From contig NZ_CADIKF010000017.1 in NCBI RefSeq assembly GCF_902859875.1, positions 1 to 64,000 on the forward strand: DNA of 64,000 nucleotides, read 5' to 3'. The notes under the pieces are model-generated. The model did no database searches. It saw nothing but the letters and a program-made list of their open reading frames with translations, and was not told where the DNA came from. This document shows, piece after piece, positions 18,924 through 28,338 of this stretch. The DNA is from Paraburkholderia solisilvae (GTDB taxonomy: Bacteria; Pseudomonadota; Gammaproteobacteria; Burkholderiales; Burkholderiaceae). The first letter of the stretch is position 1. Each line of letters opens with the position of its first letter. The position numbers and the translations under genes are program-made.

Positions 18924-20093
18924 TCAGTCGCGCTTCGTGCCGCGTGCGCGCCGCCGCGTGAGCCATGCGCGCTCGGCGGAAAACGCGAGCCACACAAGCG
19001 CCGCATAGGGCCACGTCCACGCAAGCCAGCGCGCGAGCCCGTTGAAGTGCAGATAACGCCCCTGGCGCCAGTCCGCCAGCACGACATCGAAATAAGGATT
19101 CACCGGCAGCAGATTGACGAACACCAGCGCGGCGATCAGCGCGACGGCGGCGAGCGTCGCGCGCCACGCGGGCGGCAACGCCAGCGCGAGCAAAACCGCG
19201 GCGCTGCCGCACGCGAGTCCGATCAGCGCACCCGGCGTCGCCCAATCGAACAGCAGGCCGCTTTGCGACTGCAGGAAGGTCACGCCCGCCTTCACGACGA
19301 GCGTCAACACGATAAACGCGACGAGCAGCCGCCTGCGCGGCGCACGCGTACGCATCGGCAGCGACGCGAGCGCGCCGGCCGACAGCAGGCTCAGCGCGGT
19401 AATCACGGCCTCCCAGCCGTCGTCGGGCAGCCATGCGGCGGCGTGAGCCGGCCATGAAGGCACGTGCCATGCGGCGGGCGTCCACGCGAGCAGCGTGTCC
19501 TGCATGCCGGCGTCGAAGTGCTGCCACAACGCGCGCGGCCAGTCACCGAGGCCGAACAGGCGCGGCGCCGGAAACATCGTGGCAACCGGCCAGAGCGCCG
19601 CGATGCCGATGATCGCGGTGCGATCGCGCTCGAACCACAGGAAGCGCAGGCGGCGCAACAGGCCGCGATCGAGCAGCGCGCCGGTGGCAGGCGACATCAG
19701 CGTCGCGCCGAGCAACGCGCCAAGCCCGTTCGCGGCCAGATCGAGATTCGATGCGATGCGCGTCGGCAAATAGGTCTGACCCGCTTCCATCAGCGCCGAC
19801 AGCAGCGCGCCCGCTGCAAACGCGAGCGCCACCGCCGGCGCGCCGCGCAGGCGCGGATAGACGGCCAGCACGACCAGCGCGCCGAACGGCATATAGCCGA
19901 ACACATTGGTGACGACGTCGAAAAGCGTCAGGTATTGCGGCAGCGGATCGGCAAGATAAGCGAACGGCGCAAGGCCCAGCGAACGCCAGCCGTAAAACGG
20001 ATACCACGAGCCGTACACGATAAGCGCCGCGTAGAGTACGAGCGCCTGCCTTGCAAACGTCGACGGGTGCCGCTGCCACAGCTTGTCGGTCAT
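18924..20093 (-). CDS. VanZ-like family membrane protein
   Basis: This is a 389-residue integral membrane protein with about nine hydrophobic segments. The N-terminal part has the VanZ-like layout (YAALIVYGSWYPF, DVVTNVFGYMPFG, SALMEAGQTYLPTRIASNLDLAANGLGALLG), where the Glu and Asn-rich loop is characteristic. VanZ homologues have been tied to teicoplanin resistance in Gram-positives, but the role in Proteobacteria is unknown. It starts about 30 bases after the auxiliary lipoprotein gene and may be the last gene of the lipid-transport operon. Confidence 0.85.
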   Translation of the reverse strand: MTDKLWQRHPSTFARQALVLYAALIVYGSWYPFYGWRSLGLAPFAYLADPLPQYLTLFDVVTNVFGYMPFGALVVLAVYPRLRGAPAVALAFAAGALLSALMEAGQTYLPTRIASNLDLAANGLGALLGATLMSPATGALLDRGLLRRLRFLWFERDRTAIIGIAALWPVATMFPAPRLFGLGDWPRALWQHFDAGMQDTLLAWTPAAWHVPSWPAHAAAWLPDDGWEAVITALSLLSAGALASLPMRTRAPRRRLLVAFIVLTLVVKAGVTFLQSQSGLLFDWATPGALIGLACGSAAVLLALALPPAWRATLAAVALIAALVFVNLLPVNPYFDVVLADWRQGRYLHFNGLARWLAWTWPYAALVWLAFSAERAWLTRRRARGTKRD

Positions 20094-20124
20094 GCAGCGC
20101 TCCGGGGCGCGCGCGGCACGCCGC

Positions 20125-20763
20125 TCATTGCGCGGCGGCGAGCGCCTGCGTGCCGAGCCATGCGCTGATCTGCGCGACCAGATCGTCGCTCGCCGCCGCC
20201 AGCGCACGCGCGCCGCCGGCCGCATCCGGTGTGCTCGCCGGCGCGCGGGCGACAAAGGTGCGCTGGCCGATCACCTTGCCCTGGAAGGACAGCGTCGCGC
20301 GCGCGGACACCGTGCCGTGGCTTTGCGTCTGAGCGTCGAAGTCCTGCTCGAACGTTTCGAGGTCGACCCTCAGCACCGGCGCGTGCACGCCGTCGCCGCC
20401 CGTCAGCACCGTGCCGCGCGAGGACAGCGCGCCGCGCAATCGTTGCGTGAGCAACTGGGCGGGCGGCATGGTCCAGTGGCTGGTCGCGTACGCCGCCATG
20501 CGCTGCGCATCCGCATAGCTCAGCCGGTAGATCAGCCTGTCGGAGCCGAGCGTCTCGGGCGCGGTGACATCGAGCACCTTCACCACCGGCAGCGGCGCGG
20601 CGTTCGCGAGCTGCGCGGGCGGCCCGAGATCGTAGCGGGTGTCCGACAGCGCCGACGAATTGCTCGCGCATCCGCCGAGCAGCGCGCCGGCGGCAAGCGC
20701 CCACGCAAGCGCCGCGGCAAGCGCAACGCCGGACGGGAGAAGGCGGTTCATCATGCGTGACAT
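20125..20763 (-). CDS. ABC-type transport auxiliary lipoprotein (PqiC/YmbA-like)
   Basis: The 212-residue product has a lipoprotein signal ending in the lipobox LLGGC and a mature domain of the ABC_trans_aux type (YDLGPPA near the N terminus, LIYRLSYADAQRMAAYATSHWTMPPAQLL). In related systems this outer-membrane lipoprotein works with an MCE protein that bridges the periplasm for lipid transport. The ATG at 20763 follows a good GAGAGGAA ribosome site. It lies directly downstream of the MCE gene and is therefore the fourth component of the operon. Confidence 0.9.
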   Translation of the reverse strand: MSRMMNRLLPSGVALAAALAWALAAGALLGGCASNSSALSDTRYDLGPPAQLANAAPLPVVKVLDVTAPETLGSDRLIYRLSYADAQRMAAYATSHWTMPPAQLLTQRLRGALSSRGTVLTGGDGVHAPVLRVDLETFEQDFDAQTQSHGTVSARATLSFQGKVIGQRTFVARAPASTPDAAGGARALAAASDDLVAQISAWLGTQALAAAQ

Positions 20764-20780
20764 GGCGTATTCCTCTCAGA

Positions 20781-21752
20781 TCATTTTTGCGTAGCCGCAG
20801 CCTGCGCATCGGGCCATGAGAAACCCGGTTCGCCGGGACCCGGGGCCGGACTCGGCGCACCGAACAGGATGCTGCGCGGGCTCTCGCTGAACGTATCCGC
20901 CGCCTTGTCAACCGAGCGCACCGCCGTGCGCACATCGTCGGCCAGCGAGTTGACCTTCGGCAGCGTGTCGTAGCCGACCCGCGCCGACAACTCCTGCAAC
21001 GTCGCGTTCATCTCGGTCAACGCATCGCCCGCCTGTTGCGCGGCCGTGCCGACCTTGTTCAGATTCGTTTCGAGCGGACCGTTGGTGCGGTTCAGGCTGG
21101 TGATGAGCTGGTTGGTCGAGGCGAGCGTCGCATTCAGCTGATCGACGGTGTGAGGCAGTTTGCCGGCGGCCGGCGCCATCTGGTGGCTGAGCGACGTGAC
21201 GCCGTCAGCCGCCTTCTGCAGGCTCGCCGCGGTGGCGATCAGCTGGTCGCGCATTTCCGGGGACAGCAGGTCGTCGACATCCGCCGCGACTTTCTCGAGT
21301 TCGCGCAGCAGAACGTCGCCGCGCTTTTGCAGCTGATCGAAGAGACCCGGATGCAACGGCAACTGCGCAACCTGCCTGGCCGACGACGCAAGCGGCGTCT
21401 GGTCCTTGCCCGTATCGTCGAGCTGCACGAACGCGATGCCGGTGACGCCCTGCAGCGCAAGCGTGCCGAACGTCGAATGCGTGATCGGCGCGCGCTTGTC
21501 GACCATGATGCGGATGATGATCTGCCCGGGGTGGCTCGGATCGAACTTCAGCGACTGCACCTTGCCGACATCGAGCCCGCGAAAGCGCACCGCCGCGTCC
21601 GCATACAGGCCCGTCACGTTGGTGCGGGAAATCAGGTCGTACGGCACGCGCACCGACCGGTCGACGTTGAACAGGAACGCCGCTGCCGCGACCGCGAGTG
21701 CGAGCGCCACGGTGAAGAGCCCGGCCCAGAAGGCGTGGGATTTGTTTTCCAT
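20781..21752 (-). CDS. MCE/MlaD family periplasmic lipid-binding protein
   Basis: This 323-residue protein has one N-terminal transmembrane helix (residues about 10-28), a single MCE domain (VPYDLISRTNVTGLYADAAVRFRGLDVGKVQSLKFDP and the GVTGIAFVQLDD segment), then a long helical region (residues about 130-280) rich in Leu heptads that probably forms a helical barrel or needle. The Pro-rich C terminus is low-complexity. Such proteins oligomerise to pass phospholipids between the membranes. It stands between the ATPase and the auxiliary lipoprotein in the same operon. Confidence 0.92.
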   Translation of the reverse strand: MENKSHAFWAGLFTVALALAVAAAAFLFNVDRSVRVPYDLISRTNVTGLYADAAVRFRGLDVGKVQSLKFDPSHPGQIIIRIMVDKRAPITHSTFGTLALQGVTGIAFVQLDDTGKDQTPLASSARQVAQLPLHPGLFDQLQKRGDVLLRELEKVAADVDDLLSPEMRDQLIATAASLQKAADGVTSLSHQMAPAAGKLPHTVDQLNATLASTNQLITSLNRTNGPLETNLNKVGTAAQQAGDALTEMNATLQELSARVGYDTLPKVNSLADDVRTAVRSVDKAADTFSESPRSILFGAPSPAPGPGEPGFSWPDAQAAATQK

Positions 21753-21776
21753 CGTCAGGTTCCTCAGGTTCTCCGC

Positions 21777-22667
21777 CTACATCGCGGTGCGCAGCGCAAT
21801 GGCATCGCACGCCGGCTCGAGCGCCTCGCGCGGCAGCTTCGCGCGGCGCTCCGGCGACAGTCCTTGCAGCGCGAGACGACCGCGCAGGCCCAGAAAATAC
21901 TCGCGGATGAACGGATGATCGACGCCCGCCACTTCTTCGACCGGCGCCGCGACCAGCACCTTGCGATCGGCCAGCACCGCGACACGCGACGACAACGCGA
22001 CCATCGTGTCGAGATCGTGCGTGACCATCACCACGGTCAGCCCGAGCGCGCGATGCAGCGCGCCGATCAGCTCGACGAACTCGTCGGACGCCTGCGGATC
22101 GAGCCCCGCGGTCGGCTCGTCGAGAAACAGCAGCTCCGGTTCGAGTGCGATCGCGCGCGCGATGCCAACCCGCTTCACCATCCCGCCGGACAGCGCGGCC
22201 GGCATCTTCGATGCGTTCTTGCACGGCAGCCCGACCATTTCGAGCTTCAGCATCACGATGTCGCGCAGCAGTTCTTCCGGCACCTTGCCGAGCTCGCGCA
22301 ACGGCTGCGCGATATTGTCGAACACCGACAGCGACGAAAAGAGCGCGCCCTGCTGGAACAGCATGCCCATCCGGCTGCGCATCAGGCGCGCTTCTTCGGG
22401 GTCGATCTCGGACGTATCTTCGCCGAACACCTTGATGGTGCCCGACGTCGGCCGCTCGAGTCCGAGGATCTGCCGCATCAGCGTGGTCTTGCCGGAGCCG
22501 GACCCGCCGACGATCGACACGATCTCGCCGCGCCTCACGTCGAAATTCAGATGCTGATGCACGACGTTGCGCCCGTAGCGCTTCGTCAGGTCGCGCACTT
22601 CGATCACGGTTTCGGCGATCTCCGGCAGCGGCTGGTCCCGTACGGCATGTGTAAGCGGCGCAATCAT
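21777..22667 (-). CDS. MlaF-like ABC transporter ATP-binding protein
   Basis: This 296-residue ATPase has Walker A GGSGSGKT, Q-loop FQQGALFSSLSV, signature LSGGMVKRVGIARA, Walker B LLFLDEP and H-loop THD. The signature LSGGM and the FQQGALF Q-loop are characteristic of the Mla/Ttg2A lipid-transport family rather than import systems for small solutes. The ATG at 22667 overlaps the permease stop by four bases. The C-terminal ~40 residues extend past the usual ATPase core. Confidence 0.93.
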   Translation of the reverse strand: MIAPLTHAVRDQPLPEIAETVIEVRDLTKRYGRNVVHQHLNFDVRRGEIVSIVGGSGSGKTTLMRQILGLERPTSGTIKVFGEDTSEIDPEEARLMRSRMGMLFQQGALFSSLSVFDNIAQPLRELGKVPEELLRDIVMLKLEMVGLPCKNASKMPAALSGGMVKRVGIARAIALEPELLFLDEPTAGLDPQASDEFVELIGALHRALGLTVVMVTHDLDTMVALSSRVAVLADRKVLVAAPVEEVAGVDHPFIREYFLGLRGRLALQGLSPERRAKLPREALEPACDAIALRTAM

Positions 22668-23800
22668 GAGAGCCCCACGTTCTGGAAGAGAATCGCGAAC
22701 ACCGCGTCCGCGAGAATCACGACCGTGATCGACGTGACCACCGAACTCGTCGTGCCTTCGCCGAGGCTTTGCGAATTCGCCTTGATGCGAAAGCCGAAAT
22801 GGCAGCCGACCAGCGCGATCAGCATGCCGAACGTCGCGCCCTTGCCGAGGCCGATCCACAGATTCGCGACCGGCACGACGCCCGGCAGCGAGCGGGCGAA
22901 GTACGACATGTCGATCTGCAGCACGATCTTGGCGGCGAGCGCACCGCCGGCAAGCGCGACGATATTGGTCCACATCACGAGCAGCGGCATCGCGATGGCA
23001 AGCGCGATGACGCGTGGCAGGATGAGCCGCAAACCGTGCGGAATGCCCATCACACGCATCGCGTCGAGTTCCTCGGTGACCCGCATCACGCCGATCTGCG
23101 CGGTGATCGACGAACCCGAGCGCCCCGCGACCAGAATAGCCGACAGCACCGGCCCGAGTTCGCGGATCACCGACAGCCCGAGTATGTTGACGATAAACTG
23201 ATTCGCGCCGAACAGACGCAACTGCTGCGCGGACAGGTAGCTGAGCACGATGCCGATCAGAAACGCGACGAGCGCGATGATGGGCAGCGCTCTCGCCCCC
23301 GCATAGTAGACATTCGCGGAAATTTCTTTCCACGGTGTGATCTTCGGGTTGCGCGCAACCGCGAGCAGATCGAGCACGACGCGGCCGAACATCGCGATGC
23401 CGCCGTGCAGATGCTCGAAGAACGAAAAGAGACTCAAACCGAGCCGCGTGAACGGGTCGGGGCGCGACACCGTCTCCGGATTCTCGCGTTCGCGGTCGAG
23501 CAGCGCGATGCGGTCGAAGATGTCGCGCTGCGTGGCATTCAACGCGACCAGATTCGCGGGCAGCCGGTAGCCCCACATGCGCCACAGCGCCTGGCCGCCG
23601 ACATGGTCCAGCCGGTCGATGCGCGACAGATCCCATTGCGCCACGGTGTCGACGCCGATCAGCTCGCGCAGGCGCGGCAGCGCGCGGCCCTGCGAACGGT
23701 CGCGCGCGAGCGCGAGCGCGGTCCACTGGCCGGACAGCCGGACAATCTTGCCCTGTCTGCCTGCCGCGACTTCGAGGCCGGGCGGAGTGTCGTAGTTCAA
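22664..23800 (-). CDS. MlaE-like ABC transporter permease with N-terminal STAS-like domain
   Basis: This is a 378-residue permease. Residues 1-110 look like a STAS-type domain (LSGQWTALALARD, QWDLSRIDRLDHVGGQALWRMWG). Residues about 130-370 are the MlaE membrane domain with IGIVLSYLSAQQLRLFGANQFIVNILGLSVIRELGPVLSAILVAGRSGSSITAQIGVMRVTEELDAMRVMG landmarks. It is the first gene of a lipid ABC transporter operon (permease, ATPase, MCE, auxiliary lipoprotein). The reading frame opens with TTG at 23800; no better start lies close, so the exact start is uncertain. Confidence 0.92.
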   Translation of the reverse strand: MNYDTPPGLEVAAGRQGKIVRLSGQWTALALARDRSQGRALPRLRELIGVDTVAQWDLSRIDRLDHVGGQALWRMWGYRLPANLVALNATQRDIFDRIALLDRERENPETVSRPDPFTRLGLSLFSFFEHLHGGIAMFGRVVLDLLAVARNPKITPWKEISANVYYAGARALPIIALVAFLIGIVLSYLSAQQLRLFGANQFIVNILGLSVIRELGPVLSAILVAGRSGSSITAQIGVMRVTEELDAMRVMGIPHGLRLILPRVIALAIAMPLLVMWTNIVALAGGALAAKIVLQIDMSYFARSLPGVVPVANLWIGLGKGATFGMLIALVGCHFGFRIKANSQSLGEGTTSSVVTSITVVILADAVFAILFQNVGLS

Positions 23801-23921
23801 GGCGCTGGATAGTCGTTGTCGGATTAACGGGCATTGTAACGAACGCGCCGCCCGGCGGCCTTGCAGCGTTGCCCGGCCCGGCGCTGGCGCACCGCCGGTG
23901 CTTGCGACCGGTCTGAATGGC

Positions 23922-23927
23922 TACAAT
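23922..23927 (+). promoter_or_regulatory. TACAAT -10 element upstream of birA
   Basis: GGCTACAAT occurs at 23919-23927, only eight bases before the ATG at 23935. If it is the -10, transcription would start almost at the start codon and the mRNA would be leaderless, which argues against the earlier ATG at 23917. Confidence 0.45.
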
Positions 23928-23934
23928 ACGCGGC

Positions 23935-24840
23935 ATGACTACATCCACTGCATCCGGTCCCCGCCCGGACGACGACTGGCGTATCGATCGCGCCCGCGCG
24001 ATCACGCTATTCGGTCCGGCCGCCCACGACTGGCCGATCGAGATCGTCGAGGAAACCGGCTCCACCAACGCCGATCTGATGGCCCGCATGAAAGCGCTGC
24101 CGCGCAAGGCCGACGCACTCGAGCGGCCGATCGTGCGGGTCGCGTATCTGCAGACGGCCGGCCGCGGCCGGCGCGGCCGGCCGTGGTATGCGGAACCGGG
24201 CAACGCGTTGCTGTTCTCGGTGGCCTGCGTGCTGCCGTGTCCGCTTGAAGGACTTGCGGGCCTGAGTCTCGCGGTCGGTGTCGCACTGGTCGACGGTCTG
24301 CGTTCGCTGCCGGTCGCGGGCCCCGGCCAGATCGCGCTGAAATGGCCGAACGACGTGCTGCTCGAAGGCGACAAGCTGGCGGGCATCCTGATCGAAACCG
24401 CATGGAGCACGGACGACGCGAGCGCGGTCGTGATCGGCATCGGCACCAACGTGAAAGGCGCCGACGAACTGGCCGCCAAGGTCGATGCGATGAATAGCGG
24501 CGTGCCGCCCGAAGCGCGCGGCGCCGCGCCGACTGCGCTGTCGCGCGCGCTGCCGAACGCGAATCTCACCGATACGCTCGCCGCCGAGCTCAATGCGCTC
24601 GAACCCGCGCTGCAGCGCTTTGCCGCTGAAGGCTTCGCACCGTTCCAGCCGCGCTGGAACGCGTATCACGCGTACGCCGGCCGCGAGGTGCTGCTGTTCG
24701 AGCAAGGCGTCGAAGTCGGCGGCGGGACTGCGGCGGGCGTCGACGAGCGCGGACAACTGCTGCTCGACACGCCCGCAGGCCGCACCGCGATCTCGACCGG
24801 CGATGTGTCGTTGCGGCTCGCCGGGCGAGGCGACGCATGA
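23935..24840 (+). CDS. birA: biotin--[acetyl-CoA-carboxylase] ligase, monofunctional
   Basis: This biotin protein ligase attaches biotin to the BCCP subunit of acetyl-CoA carboxylase. The catalytic domain is clear: [10 protein letters not shown], the adenylate-binding loop [32 protein letters not shown] and a small C-terminal beta domain. It lacks the N-terminal DNA-binding domain of E. coli BirA, so it should not act as a repressor. ATG 23935 was preferred to 23917 because the TACAAT element lies between them. The stop overlaps coaX by four bases. Confidence 0.94.
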   Translation: MTTSTASGPRPDDDWRIDRARAITLFGPAAHDWPIEIVEETGSTNADLMARMKALPRKADALERPIVRVAYLQTAGRGRRGRPWYAEPGNALLFSVACVLPCPLEGLAGLSLAVGVALVDGLRSLPVAGPGQIALKWPNDVLLEGDKLAGILIETAWSTDDASAVVIGIGTNVKGADELAAKVDAMNSGVPPEARGAAPTALSRALPNANLTDTLAAELNALEPALQRFAAEGFAPFQPRWNAYHAYAGREVLLFEQGVEVGGGTAAGVDERGQLLLDTPAGRTAISTGDVSLRLAGRGDA

Positions 24841-25703
24841 GCGGCGCGCCTTTTCTGCTGATCGATGCGGGCAACAGCCGCATCAAATGGGCGCTCGCGG
24901 ATGAATACGGCGCGCAGAAACAAAACGGCGCCTTCACACATAGCGGCTTGCTGGTAAAGGGTATCGGCGATCCGCTCGTCGCCGAGCATGAACCCGACTG
25001 GGGCACGCTGCCGGCGCCCGGCGGCGCGTGGATCTCGAACGTCGCGGGCGAAGCGGTCGCGCGGCGTATCGACACGCTGCTCGACCTGCACTGGCCCGCG
25101 CTGCCGCGCACCACGATTCGCGCAGCGGTGCAGCAATGCGGCGTACGCAACGGCTACACGACGCCGGCGTCGCTCGGCAGCGATCGCTGGGCTGGCATGA
25201 TCGGCGCACGCGCCAGCTTTCCGGACGAAAACCTGCTGATCGCGACCTTCGGCACCGCCACGACTCTGGAAGCGTTACGCAAGGACGGGACGTTCGCAGG
25301 CGGGCTGATCGCCCCGGGCTGGTCGCTGATGATGCGCGCGCTCGGCGAGCACACCGCGCAATTGCCGGTGGCGATCGGTAACGGCACACCGGTCGCGCTC
25401 ACCGACGACCTTCCGCCCGGCGTCGCGCCGGCCGCCCCGCGCGCGCCACACGCGTTATCCTTCGCGACCAATACGCTCGATGCGATCGTGTCCGGCTGCG
25501 GACTCGCGCAGGCCGCATTCATCGAGCGGATGTGGCGCCGCCTGCAGGACGAATGGGGTGCGCCGGTGCGGCTGGTGGTCGGCGGCGGTGCGGCCGGTGA
25601 AGTGGCCGGCTCGCTGCAGGCGCCGCATACGCGGCATGACGCGCTCGTGCTCGCGGGGCTCGCGCTGATCGCCGTAGACAGTACCGCCGCGCGCCCCGCA
25701 TAA
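24837..25703 (+). CDS. coaX: type III pantothenate kinase
   Basis: This is the CoaX-type enzyme that phosphorylates pantothenate in the first step of coenzyme A synthesis. It belongs to the ASKHA fold: phosphate-binding [14 protein letters not shown] at the N terminus, then the [11 protein letters not shown] pantothenate region, [11 protein letters not shown] and [11 protein letters not shown]. Length (288 residues) is slightly above the family norm, with an insertion around residues 180-210. The start codon overlaps birA, and birA-coaX is a conserved Burkholderiales pair. Confidence 0.95.
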   Translation: MSGAPFLLIDAGNSRIKWALADEYGAQKQNGAFTHSGLLVKGIGDPLVAEHEPDWGTLPAPGGAWISNVAGEAVARRIDTLLDLHWPALPRTTIRAAVQQCGVRNGYTTPASLGSDRWAGMIGARASFPDENLLIATFGTATTLEALRKDGTFAGGLIAPGWSLMMRALGEHTAQLPVAIGNGTPVALTDDLPPGVAPAAPRAPHALSFATNTLDAIVSGCGLAQAAFIERMWRRLQDEWGAPVRLVVGGGAAGEVAGSLQAPHTRHDALVLAGLALIAVDSTAARPA

Positions 25704-25761
25704 GAAACAGAAACCTGTAGTCGCCGATGCCGACTGACACCACACGACGGAGATTCCCACC

Positions 25762-26001
25762 ATGCTGCGCTGGCTGATCACGCTGCTCGTCATTGCCAAT
25801 GTGTTGGCCTTCGCCGCGGTGCGCGGCCTGTTCGGACCCGAGCCGGCCGCGGGCACGCGCGAGCCGTTTCATCTGAACCGGCAGATTCATCCGGAATGGC
25901 TGCGGCTGCAGCCGATGTCGGCCGCCGATGCCGCGGATCAAGCGGTGGTGGGCGGTCCCGCGCCGGTCGCGCCGATCGCCGCATCGGCGCTCGCGCAGTA
26001 G
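25762..26001 (+). CDS. small membrane-anchored protein, possibly a SPOR protein lacking its SPOR domain
   Basis: This 79-residue protein has one N-terminal transmembrane helix (MLRWLITLLVIANVLAFAAV) and a short Ala/Pro-rich tail. A GGAG site lies upstream of the ATG. In related bacteria the gene after birA-coaX encodes a membrane-anchored SPOR protein whose opening is similar (an anchor, then an RQIHPE-like segment); here the protein stops before any SPOR domain. It may be a shortened relic or a functional short form. That comparison is from memory of the gene order and is not certain. Confidence 0.65.
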   Translation: MLRWLITLLVIANVLAFAAVRGLFGPEPAAGTREPFHLNRQIHPEWLRLQPMSAADAADQAVVGGPAPVAPIAASALAQ

Positions 26002-26067
26002 CGGTGCCGGGCGGAGGGCCCGTCGGACCGAGCCGAGTTTTCCTGCCGAACCGAACCGTGCGACGGG

Positions 26068-26553
26068 TTATTTCTGCTGCGCGCGGACCTTCTTCAGCAA
26101 CGCGGTGGTGGAGCGATCGTGCTCGAACGGAATCGCGAGCGCGCGCCCGCCCCAGCTGCGCACCCGTGCCGATTCCGGCAACACGTCCATGTCGTAGTCG
26201 CCGCCTTTCACGAGCACGTCGGGATGCAGCGCTTCGATCAGCTCAACCGGCGTGCGCTCGTCGAAACGCACCACCCAATCGACGCTTTCCAGCGCAGCCA
26301 GCAGCGCCATCCGGTCGTCCTCGTGATTGATCGGGCGGTCGTCGCCTTTGCCCAGCATGCGCACTGACGCATCGCTGTTCACGCCGACAATCAGACACGC
26401 GCCCAGCGCCTTCGCATCCGCGAGATAGGTGACGTGACCGCGATGCAGTATGTCGAATACGCCATTCGTGAACACCACAGGTCCGCGCAACGATGGGCGA
26501 CGCTGCGCGAGCGCGTCGCGTGTCGTGAGCTTGCGTTCGAAAGAAGCGGTCAT
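26068..26553 (-). CDS. rfaE2: D-glycero-beta-D-manno-heptose 1-phosphate adenylyltransferase
   Basis: This 161-residue nucleotidyltransferase makes ADP-heptose for the lipopolysaccharide inner core. It has the cytidylyltransferase-fold motif VFTNGVFDILHRGHVTYL (GxFDxxHxGH), VGVNSDASVRMLGKG, and the later KGGDYD and the ISTT-like STTALLKK end. It corresponds to the C-terminal half of E. coli HldE, here as a separate protein, as is usual in Burkholderiales. ATG 26553 was preferred to the longer open frame because the family begins close to there. Confidence 0.93.
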   Translation of the reverse strand: MTASFERKLTTRDALAQRRPSLRGPVVFTNGVFDILHRGHVTYLADAKALGACLIVGVNSDASVRMLGKGDDRPINHEDDRMALLAALESVDWVVRFDERTPVELIEALHPDVLVKGGDYDMDVLPESARVRSWGGRALAIPFEHDRSTTALLKKVRAQQK

Positions 26554-26785
26554 GGCGAAGGGAAGTGGGTGACGGAAATTGCCGAAACGATACACGTGTC
26601 GACGGCCATTGACGAATGCATGCTGTCTTTTCCGCTTTGTCGCCGCGTCGGATGCAAAACGGCCCGGCTGGCTTGCGCCCGCCGGGCCGCGACAATCAGC
26701 AATGACGCAGCGACGACATCCGATTTGCGTCTGTTCGGCTGTGGTTCAGACTGGCCGCGCTATCGACGCTGCCGGCCGGCGATCA

Positions 26786-27667
26786 TCAGGCCGGTTGCTG
26801 CGCCGGGCCTTGTTCGGCAGCCGGCGTCTGCATGCGCGCGACCACTTCCTTGCGGTAGCGGTTCAGTTCCTGCGCCGTATTGAACGTGCGCTCGAACAGC
26901 AGCGACAGGTTGTGCAGGATCCGCTCGACGACCTTCTTTTCCCAGCCGTCGTCGAAACGGATCTGCTCGTCGAGCCAGCGTTCGAGCCATTCGGGATCCG
27001 GCAGACGCGACTGGATCGTGTCGCGCGGGAACAGCGCCTGATTCACATGCAGGTTGGTCGGGTGCAACGGCTTTTCGGTGCGGCGAGCCGACGCCATCAG
27101 CACGCCGATCTTCGCGAATGCAGCGCGCGCGACGTCGCCGAAATTGCCCATCGCCTTTTTCATGTAGCGCAGGTAGGCGCCGCCGTGGCGGGCCTCGTCG
27201 CGCGAAATGATTTCGTATATGTGCTTGATGACCGGCTCGGTATGCCACTCGGCAGCCCGGCGATACCAGTGATTCAGACGGATTTCGCCGCAGAAATGCA
27301 GCATCAGCGTTTCGAGCGGCGGAGCGGGATCGAATTCGAAGCGCACCGCATGCAGTTCTTCTTCGGTGGGAACCAGCTCCGGTTTAAAGCGCCGCAGATA
27401 TTCCATCAATACCAGCGAGTGTTTTTGCTCTTCAAAGAACCATACGCTCATGAACGCGGAGAAATCGCTGTCGTGATGATTGTCGCGCAGGAACATTTCC
27501 GTGGCGGGCAGCGCGGACCATTCGGTAATCGCGTTCATCTTGATCGTTGCGGCCTGCTCATCGGTGAGCAGCGACGCGTCGAACGTGTCCCACGGAATGT
27601 CTTTTTCCATGTCCCATCGGACCGACTCGAGCGATTTATACAATTCCGGATAAAGCATGGTGTTCAT
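26786..27667 (-). CDS. ferritin-like diiron protein (acyl-ACP desaturase-like fold)
   Basis: This 293-residue protein has a ferritin-like helical bundle with diiron ligands: Glu49 in ITEW, EEQKH (79-83), Glu128 in CGEIR and DEARH (157-161). The E-x2-H pairs on two helices fit the four-helix diiron core of acyl-ACP desaturases and related oxygenases. The substrate is unknown. It has no signal peptide. The last ~20 residues are Pro/Gln/Ala-rich. It is monocistronic with over 650 bases of non-coding DNA upstream. Confidence 0.82.
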   Translation of the reverse strand: MNTMLYPELYKSLESVRWDMEKDIPWDTFDASLLTDEQAATIKMNAITEWSALPATEMFLRDNHHDSDFSAFMSVWFFEEQKHSLVLMEYLRRFKPELVPTEEELHAVRFEFDPAPPLETLMLHFCGEIRLNHWYRRAAEWHTEPVIKHIYEIISRDEARHGGAYLRYMKKAMGNFGDVARAAFAKIGVLMASARRTEKPLHPTNLHVNQALFPRDTIQSRLPDPEWLERWLDEQIRFDDGWEKKVVERILHNLSLLFERTFNTAQELNRYRKEVVARMQTPAAEQGPAQQPA

Positions 27668-28338
27668 AGTCCCACCCCTGTTCTGCGCAAGGCGACGTCT
27701 GTTTGTGTCTGTCTAACTACTTATTGCCACTTTTTGCTGCTGACGCACGAAAGCCGCGCTTTCGCCAGCGCAGCATTCAATTTTACGCGGTAATCGGTCG
27801 CCCAGAGAAATCTGTGGCAAAGAAGTACCAGCGGCGTTTTAAGCGCTTGTGAAATGTTTCGTTCACAATGCGCGGCCAACCGTGGGTGAGGGAGACCCTG
27901 TGCCTGAGGTCAAGCCAGCTCGCGGCGCAACGCCGCGGTGAACCCTTGCGCCGGGACACCCGACGCATTGCGACCTGCTGGCATGGTAGTTTTCGACGCA
28001 GGCTCGCGGGCTGAAAACTGGATCGAATAATAACACGCCCACCCAGCCTGACCGTTTCGGACAGGCGCTGGAAAGCGGCCGAAACGCGAATGGTTGATGC
28101 AGAACAACGCCGGGGCCACGGGCGGCGCGATGTGACGGGCGGTGTTCGCGAAAACGGTGCTCCCGCCAACTAGCCGGTAAAAAATTCAACGTGGATGCAC
28201 ATCCTGCTGCAGCGGTCACCGGCGCGGCGCAGCACCGCCGCAGCAAGCCCGCAGCAAGTCGCCGTGCAGGCCCGCGGGCACGGGCGGTCGACACCGCGCT
28301 CGCCCCGGCCGTCGCGCTGCAGCGCCGGTCCGACAGGG
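27668..28338. other. long intergenic region, no gene supported
   Basis: About 670 bases separate the ferritin-like gene from phaM. Open frames exist on both strands but are Arg/Pro/Ala-rich shadows without domains. The part next to 27,700-27,860 is more AT-rich and probably contains the promoter of the ferritin-like gene. No inverted repeat followed by a T run was seen. Confidence 0.45.

Noticed and set aside
27783..28169. Arg-rich 128-residue frame in the 27,668-28,338 gap
   Set aside because: No domain, no ribosome site and random-looking composition.
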